A DNA stretch of 64,000 nt from Guadua angustifolia (lineage: Eukaryota; Streptophyta; Magnoliopsida; Poales; Poaceae). How positions within the stretch are numbered: position 1 is the first letter of the stretch; the number at the start of each line of letters is the position of its first letter. Below the pieces are notes generated by a model. That model made no database searches. It worked only from the letters and a program-made list of their open reading frames with translations, and was not told where the DNA came from. Location of the stretch: contig CM070515.1 in assembly GCA_036346375.1 (NCBI GenBank), forward strand, positions 4,858,423 through 4,922,422, read 5' to 3'. Both the position numbers and the translations under genes were made by a program. Below, one piece after another: positions 59,640 through 64,000 of this stretch.

Positions 59640-60000
59640 TGGCCAACTATCTCCGACCGATTACGGGCGGTATTGCCGAACAGCTCTTCAACGAAGCCGG
59701 TTCCTTGGTCGTGGCGCCAAATCGAGCGCTCTCGCTCCAACTTCGAGTATTCGGCGGCGAGGAGGAGAAGGACTGGATCGCGTCATCGAGGGCAAGCGAG
59801 CCTCTTCGTGACTTTGTGCGGCGGTTTATCCGCACGAGAACCTAATTCCAAGTATCTCGATGAAGCGATCATCAAGGCCTTCAAGTTCGGCGTTCGCGAC
59901 CGGCGCCTTACGAAGACCTCGAGATCACGACAAGGCTCGGCGTCAACAAATTGTTTAGCATGGCGAGCAGTGCTGTGAACCTTGACGACGCCGTCCATTG
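59640..60000 (+). pseudogene. Ty3/gypsy gag core remains
   Basis: Frame-broken segments match the gag core: ASEPLRDFVRRFIRTR, then in other frames DEAIIKAFKFGVRDRRL and RLGVNKLFSMASSAVNLDDA. Each frame change needs only one- or two-base indels. The stretch 58715-59640 before it is open in pieces and presumably the gag N-terminus, but I cannot align it. Confidence 0.75.
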
Positions 60001-60639
60001 AAGCGCGATTCGACCAAAAGGTAAGCTTGGTTTGAGCCACTCTGGTGGCGTCCAACTCAAGGGTGCCGACCAAGACACCCGCACCAAGCGGAGCGTGACC
60101 GCGAGAGACGGCGGAGGTCGGCCATGAGTCATCGTCTCGGCGGACGGCGGCGTGAGGTCCTTGAGTCAGGGATCGAGACTCGGGGCGGGACCCGACCTCG
60201 TCAAGGTCGGCCTCGATCCGTCGAGCCTGAGGCGGCCAGAAAAGAGGGCGGCGGCTGGACCTCGGAGGACCGATGCTCGGCCGCGAGGAGCGAAGAAGCG
60301 GTCGAGAATCTGACGAGGAGAAATTTTACTGTTCCGCAGGCGGCAAAGCCACGACCTGCGGTCTTGCGAGGCTTAGCGAGAAGCTTGAAGCCTTCTATGG
60401 CGGGCGTGGTGAGATGCGCGTGCTCCGAAGGATGACGACCGGCGAAAGGGTGAATGCGGGTCGAACACGGCGACCTCGACCTAGAATTCCAGGCGGCGGC
60501 GCGGTTAGCGTTATCTTGGCGGCTCGGCGACCTACCGATCAGCGAGATCAAAGGCTGCTGCTCGGACCATCTATCGGTACGCATCGGAAAGCCGTCGGCG
60601 GCATTGCAAGTGGGCGGGGCCACCATCATCTTTTCTCCG

Positions 60640-61230
60640 GAGGATGCCTTACAAGGTATGGCCGAGACTTAAAGACCGCCTTGGTCGTGACCCGACCATC
60701 GGCAACCGATGGTCGGGCGTGTCATGGTCGGCGGCGGCTCTCTTAATTTCTTTGCGGCGGAAGCACTCGGCCGGATCACGATTCCCGGTCAAAAATCAAA
60801 AGCATCGCCATTCCCTTCTTGAATCGTTCACGGAGCTCGACTACTCCTTAGGGGCGGTGGTCTTGCCGTCACCTTGGCGGCTCGGACAACTTCCGCGCGA
60901 ATTGATCACCTTTGAGGTGGTCGAGGCGACCTACCGTACTAGCGCTATTCTCGGAAGGCTGCCCTCATCAAGTTTATGGCGGCTAATCATTACGGTCATC
61001 GGTGCATGAAGCTCCCGAGCCCCAACGGCATCGTTCACGTCTTGTGATGACTGCTGGCGGCACATGGCTGCGAGACCAAGGCCTTGGCGCTTCGCCGGTA
61101 TCTTGCCCAGCAAAGATCGAAGGTGACGAAAAAACGCCCGGCGAAAGCGGCGATCAACCAGCCAGGGCAACAAAAGCCGTGCAGCTCGAGGAAAACGACA
61201 CGACCGGTGTGTCCACGTCTCGGCGGGCTA
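60640..61230 (+). pseudogene. Ty3/gypsy protease region remains
   Basis: Recognised by segments typical of the retropepsin to RT linker: FTELDYSLGAVVLP, ITFEVVEA, then AILGR, KFMAANHYGHRCMKLPSP-like sequence and CDTKALALRRYLAQQ, spread over three frames. Confidence 0.65.
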
Positions 61231-61399
61231 AGTCCCAAATAGGAACTCGAGCTCGTCACCTTCCTTGGCGCCAACAAGGGTATATTAAGCAGGAGCTGCG
61301 GATATGCTGGCGTTCTAGGGAGGTGATCGAGCACAAGTTCTGGTCGAACCGATTCTAGACACATGCGTCGAAGCTGCGTCGCTTCTCCCGAGAAGGTTG

Positions 61400-62110
61400 T
61401 GGTCATCAAGGAAAACCTTGATAAGCTCTGAAGGCCGGCTTCATCATGAGATCGACTACTCGAATGGTGGCCAACCGGTCATCGTCTTGAAGAAAGGTGG
61501 CAAGTGGAGGATGTCGTCGACCATCGAGGTTGAACTCGGCTTTGCCCAAGGACAATTTTCCCCTTCAGCGCATCGACCGGATCGTCGACTCCACCGCCAG
61601 CGCCAAAATGCTAAGCTTCTTGGATGCTTACTCGAGGCTACCACGAGATCAAGTGGCGATCGACGGCGAAACAAGGCGCCTTCATCACCCGTTCGGCACT
61701 TATTGCTACGACCATGTCGTTTAGTGCTGCGCAATCGCGGGGCAACATTCGGCGTTTGATGACTAAGACCTTGAGCATGATTGGGCGAAACCTTGAGGTC
61801 TATGTAGATGACATCATCGTCAAAAGCCCCTCGGGGAGACCACGTCCGTGACCTTGAGAAACATTTGCAAACTGAGCAGTACAAAATCAAGCTCAACCAC
61901 GAGAAGTGTGTGTTTGGCGGCGGCATCGGGGAAGGTCCTTGGATACATGATCGGGGCTCGGGGTTGGTCCAAACCGGAGAAGATCGAAGCCATCGAGAAG
62001 ATGGAGCCCCGACCTCGATCAAGCAAGTACAAAGCCTCCTTTGGTCGCATGGCAGCCCTCGGCCATTCATTCGAGGCTCGTGACGAGGTCTCCCATTCTT
62101 TAAGACCTGC
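61400..62110 (+). pseudogene. Ty3/gypsy reverse transcriptase remains
   Basis: Segments: VIVLKKGGKWRM, PKDNFPLQRIDRIVDSTA, MLSFLDAYS, FITRSALIATTM (for FITPFGTYCY), GRNLEVYVDDIIVKS with the catalytic YVDD at 61801-61812, then KIKLNHEKCVFG and GKVLGYMIGARG. At least six frame changes. Confidence 0.88.
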
Positions 62111-62299
62111 GTAAGCACGGGGGCTTTGAATGGGCCTTGAACTTGCGATCTTCGGCGAAGTGAAGGTATATCTGTCATCCCCCCCTCCTTACAACTCCAT
62201 GACTGGCGAAAGGTTGTTGCTCTACCTTCGACCACCACCCAAGCCGTAAGTCTTTGTCACGGTTGCGAGCAGGGGACACAATGACATCCGATTTACTAT

Positions 62300-62850
62300 G
62301 TCGTGAGGTCTTACATGGCCCAAAGGCGGTACCATAAGTCACGGCTAACGTATGCTCTTCTTATGGCCTCGCGCAAGCTTCGACACTACTTCGAGCGCAT
62401 TAGTGGTGCGTCGAGCAACTTCCGCTCGGTGACATCTGCGGAATCGGAAAGCGGCGGACGGATAGCTAAATGGGCTATGGGCTGGCGGCGTTTGACATCG
62501 GTCGTGGCAAAACGACTATCAAGTCACGGTGCTCGCCGACCGTGGTCGAGCGAGCGTCGCGACCGCCCACAGGCTCGAGTCGAAGAAGAGGAGCCACTGG
62601 ATCATGTTCTTCGACGGCTCGAGGTCCTTCAAGCGCTTCGGTGGGATACTTATCCTTACCCGTGGGCGACCAGTTGAGGTATGTAGTTCGTTTTGGCTTT
62701 CCTGCGACCAATAACATGGCGAGAATATGAAGCTCTCTTGGCGGGCTTACGAGCACCGCAAGTCCTTAGGCGTCTGACGGTTGGTCGTGAAGGAGACTCG
62801 GCTCGTCATCAACGATACAACAAGGACTATCAATGCTCGGGGATGCAATG
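62300..62850 (+). pseudogene. Ty3/gypsy RNase H remains
   Basis: Segments: RYHKSRLTYALLMASRKLRH, YFE, SGRIAKWAMGLAAFDI, then HWIMFFDGSRSFKRFG (first RNase H aspartate), DQLRYVVRFGFPATNNMA and EALLAGLRA. A second RNase H-type segment is the mark of Tat-lineage elements, but I cannot tell with certainty whether two are present. Confidence 0.75.
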
Positions 62851-63269
62851 GCAAGGTATCTTGCCGAGGTCCGCAAGATGGAGAAATGGTTCGAAATTTG
62901 GAGCTTAGGCATGTCCCTAGGAAGGACAACTCGGTCTGATTTTCTCTCCAAGCTCGGCTCTTCAAGCGAAGAATACCCCGGCGTCATCCTCGAGGCGGCG
63001 GCTCCGTCTATCTCCGATCGGGAGGTCGTAATTCTTTGTGGTGGAAGGTATTCCGCATGGGCCAAACCCATACGGTTTCTGGCACGCAGGCGACTGCTTG
63101 CCCGACCCATGCAAGTAGGATTAAGCGTCGAGCAAGCTTGTATAAGCTCGTGGATGGCAAGCTCTGAGCGGAATGTCTCGGCATCATGACTCGGTGCATC
63201 TCCACGGAGGAGGTAAGTACCTACTCAACGACATCCACTCGAGGTCTCGTAGGCGCACTCTTCGTCTGG

Positions 63270-63990
63270 GGCGATGGTCGGCAAAGCCTTCCGTGCAGGA
63301 TATTCTTGGCAGCGGCATTACAGGATGCTTTCGGGATATTGTCCGGACTGCCGAGCATGTCGGTTTCACGCCCGAAAAGGTACACCGGCCGGCCTCGCTC
63401 TTGAGACCATTCCGCTTGCACGGCCTTTCTCGACACAGGGGCTCGATATCCTCGGCCCCTTTCCCGAACAGGGGAGAAAGTTCTGTTCGTAGCCATCGAC
63501 ACATTCACCAAATGGATTGAAATGGCCGGTCTCGACCATCCTTTGCTCGGGACATTGTTCGTTTTTCCGCTTGTCGTGGTCACGGTATGGGGTTCCATGC
63601 GAAATTATCGCGACAATGGTACTCGGTTTACGATGAATTATTCGGGAATTCTGCGAGGACATGGGCACCAAAGTGTGCTTAACCCGGTGGCTCATCCTCG
63701 AACAGCGGAGGCGGCGCGCGCATGAGACCCGAGATCGTCCAAAGCGTCAAAAGCGAGATTCTGAGATGAGCTCAAAGCGCTACTGACACGACACAGGTGG
63801 GCGAACTTCCCACCGTCTTATGGTCTATTCGTACCCGATCGGTAGAACAGCGAGGTCCACACCTCTCGGCTCGTGTTTAGTCTTGAAGCAAATCACGCCT
63901 CCGGAGAATGCTTGGCTGGGCTCCGCCGAAGTCGGTCTGATCGACCACGTCGACCCGAGCAAACGGTCTCTTGACCTTGCCCTAGCGGAA
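63270..63990 (+). pseudogene. Ty3/gypsy integrase remains
   Basis: Segments: LETIPLARPFSTQGLDILGP, VAIDTFTKWIEMAGLDH, DNGTRFT, EFCEDMGTK-like, then VAHPRT and a C-terminal region with MVYSYPIGRTA. The catalytic D,D positions are visible (LDILGP, RDNGT) but in different frames. Confidence 0.8.
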
Positions 63991-64000
63991 GAAGTAAGAT

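Larger units (their letters stand above)
58048..64000 (+). mobile_element. Ty3/gypsy LTR retrotransposon, right part outside window
   Basis: 5' LTR at 58048-58698, primer site TGGCGCCAAATGGGG at 58700, then gag, protease, RT, RNase H and integrase in Ty3/gypsy order on the + strand; the 3' LTR lies beyond 64000. Residue style (RNLEVYVDDIIVKS, KLRHYFE, FVAIDTFTKWIEMAG-like) suits the Tat-type lineage of grasses (inference). The coding part is broken by dozens of small frameshifts, far more than the Copia element. Confidence 0.88.

Overview
The window is nuclear DNA of a grass (Poaceae), not a prokaryotic or viral sequence. The evidence is short exons with canonical GT/AG splice sites, a GC-rich 5' end to nearly every gene, very dense miniature transposons of grass type, and coding sequence closest (from memory) to rice, sorghum and maize proteins. 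I cannot name the species.

Gene layout. (1) 863-7345, minus: seven exons of a DExH-box RNA helicase of the DExH8 type; its 3' end lies beyond base 1. A TRIM-like LTR element and a Stowaway-like MITE sit in its introns. (2) 16860-21093, minus: LSM4, complete in seven exons, encoding about 147 aa. (3) 27718-28113, minus: an intronless RALF peptide hormone precursor. (4) 43892-46464, plus: a COR413 plasma-membrane protein gene whose conserved C-terminus is missing. (5) 53892-54841, minus: an AP2/ERF gene resembling FRIZZY PANICLE/BD1, carrying an in-frame stop, a small retroposon insertion and a frameshift, so probably a pseudogene. Gene fragments: a sucrose-phosphate synthase piece (9515-9763) and the last exon of a HAK/KUP potassium transporter (13855-14258).

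The remainder is mostly mobile DNA. 7.6-13 kb holds tandem and higher-order repeats and one end of a CACTA element. 24.9-26.7 kb is a local tandem duplication in which the two copies differ by two insertions. 30177-35747 is a CACTA element bounded by TCC target-site duplications; a 3.3-kb LTR-like block and a hAT-like element lie inside it. 36.1-38.5 kb is a cluster of small hAT and CACTA elements, several with perfect target-site duplications. 48942-52891 is a Copia element whose gag-protease half is inverted relative to its LTRs and reverse transcriptase. 55.4-57.5 kb is another local tandem duplication. 58048-64000 is a decayed Ty3/gypsy element that runs off the right edge.

I saw no CRISPR array, operon or prokaryote-type defence locus. 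The genes are unrelated single loci (RNA processing, peptide signalling, stress-related membrane protein, inflorescence transcription factor) and do not form a shared pathway. The most interesting signals are structural: a hAT-like family with four copies sharing ends, the nested CACTA, the internally inverted Copia, a tandem array built of roughly 73-bp units, and the truncated COR413 gene.
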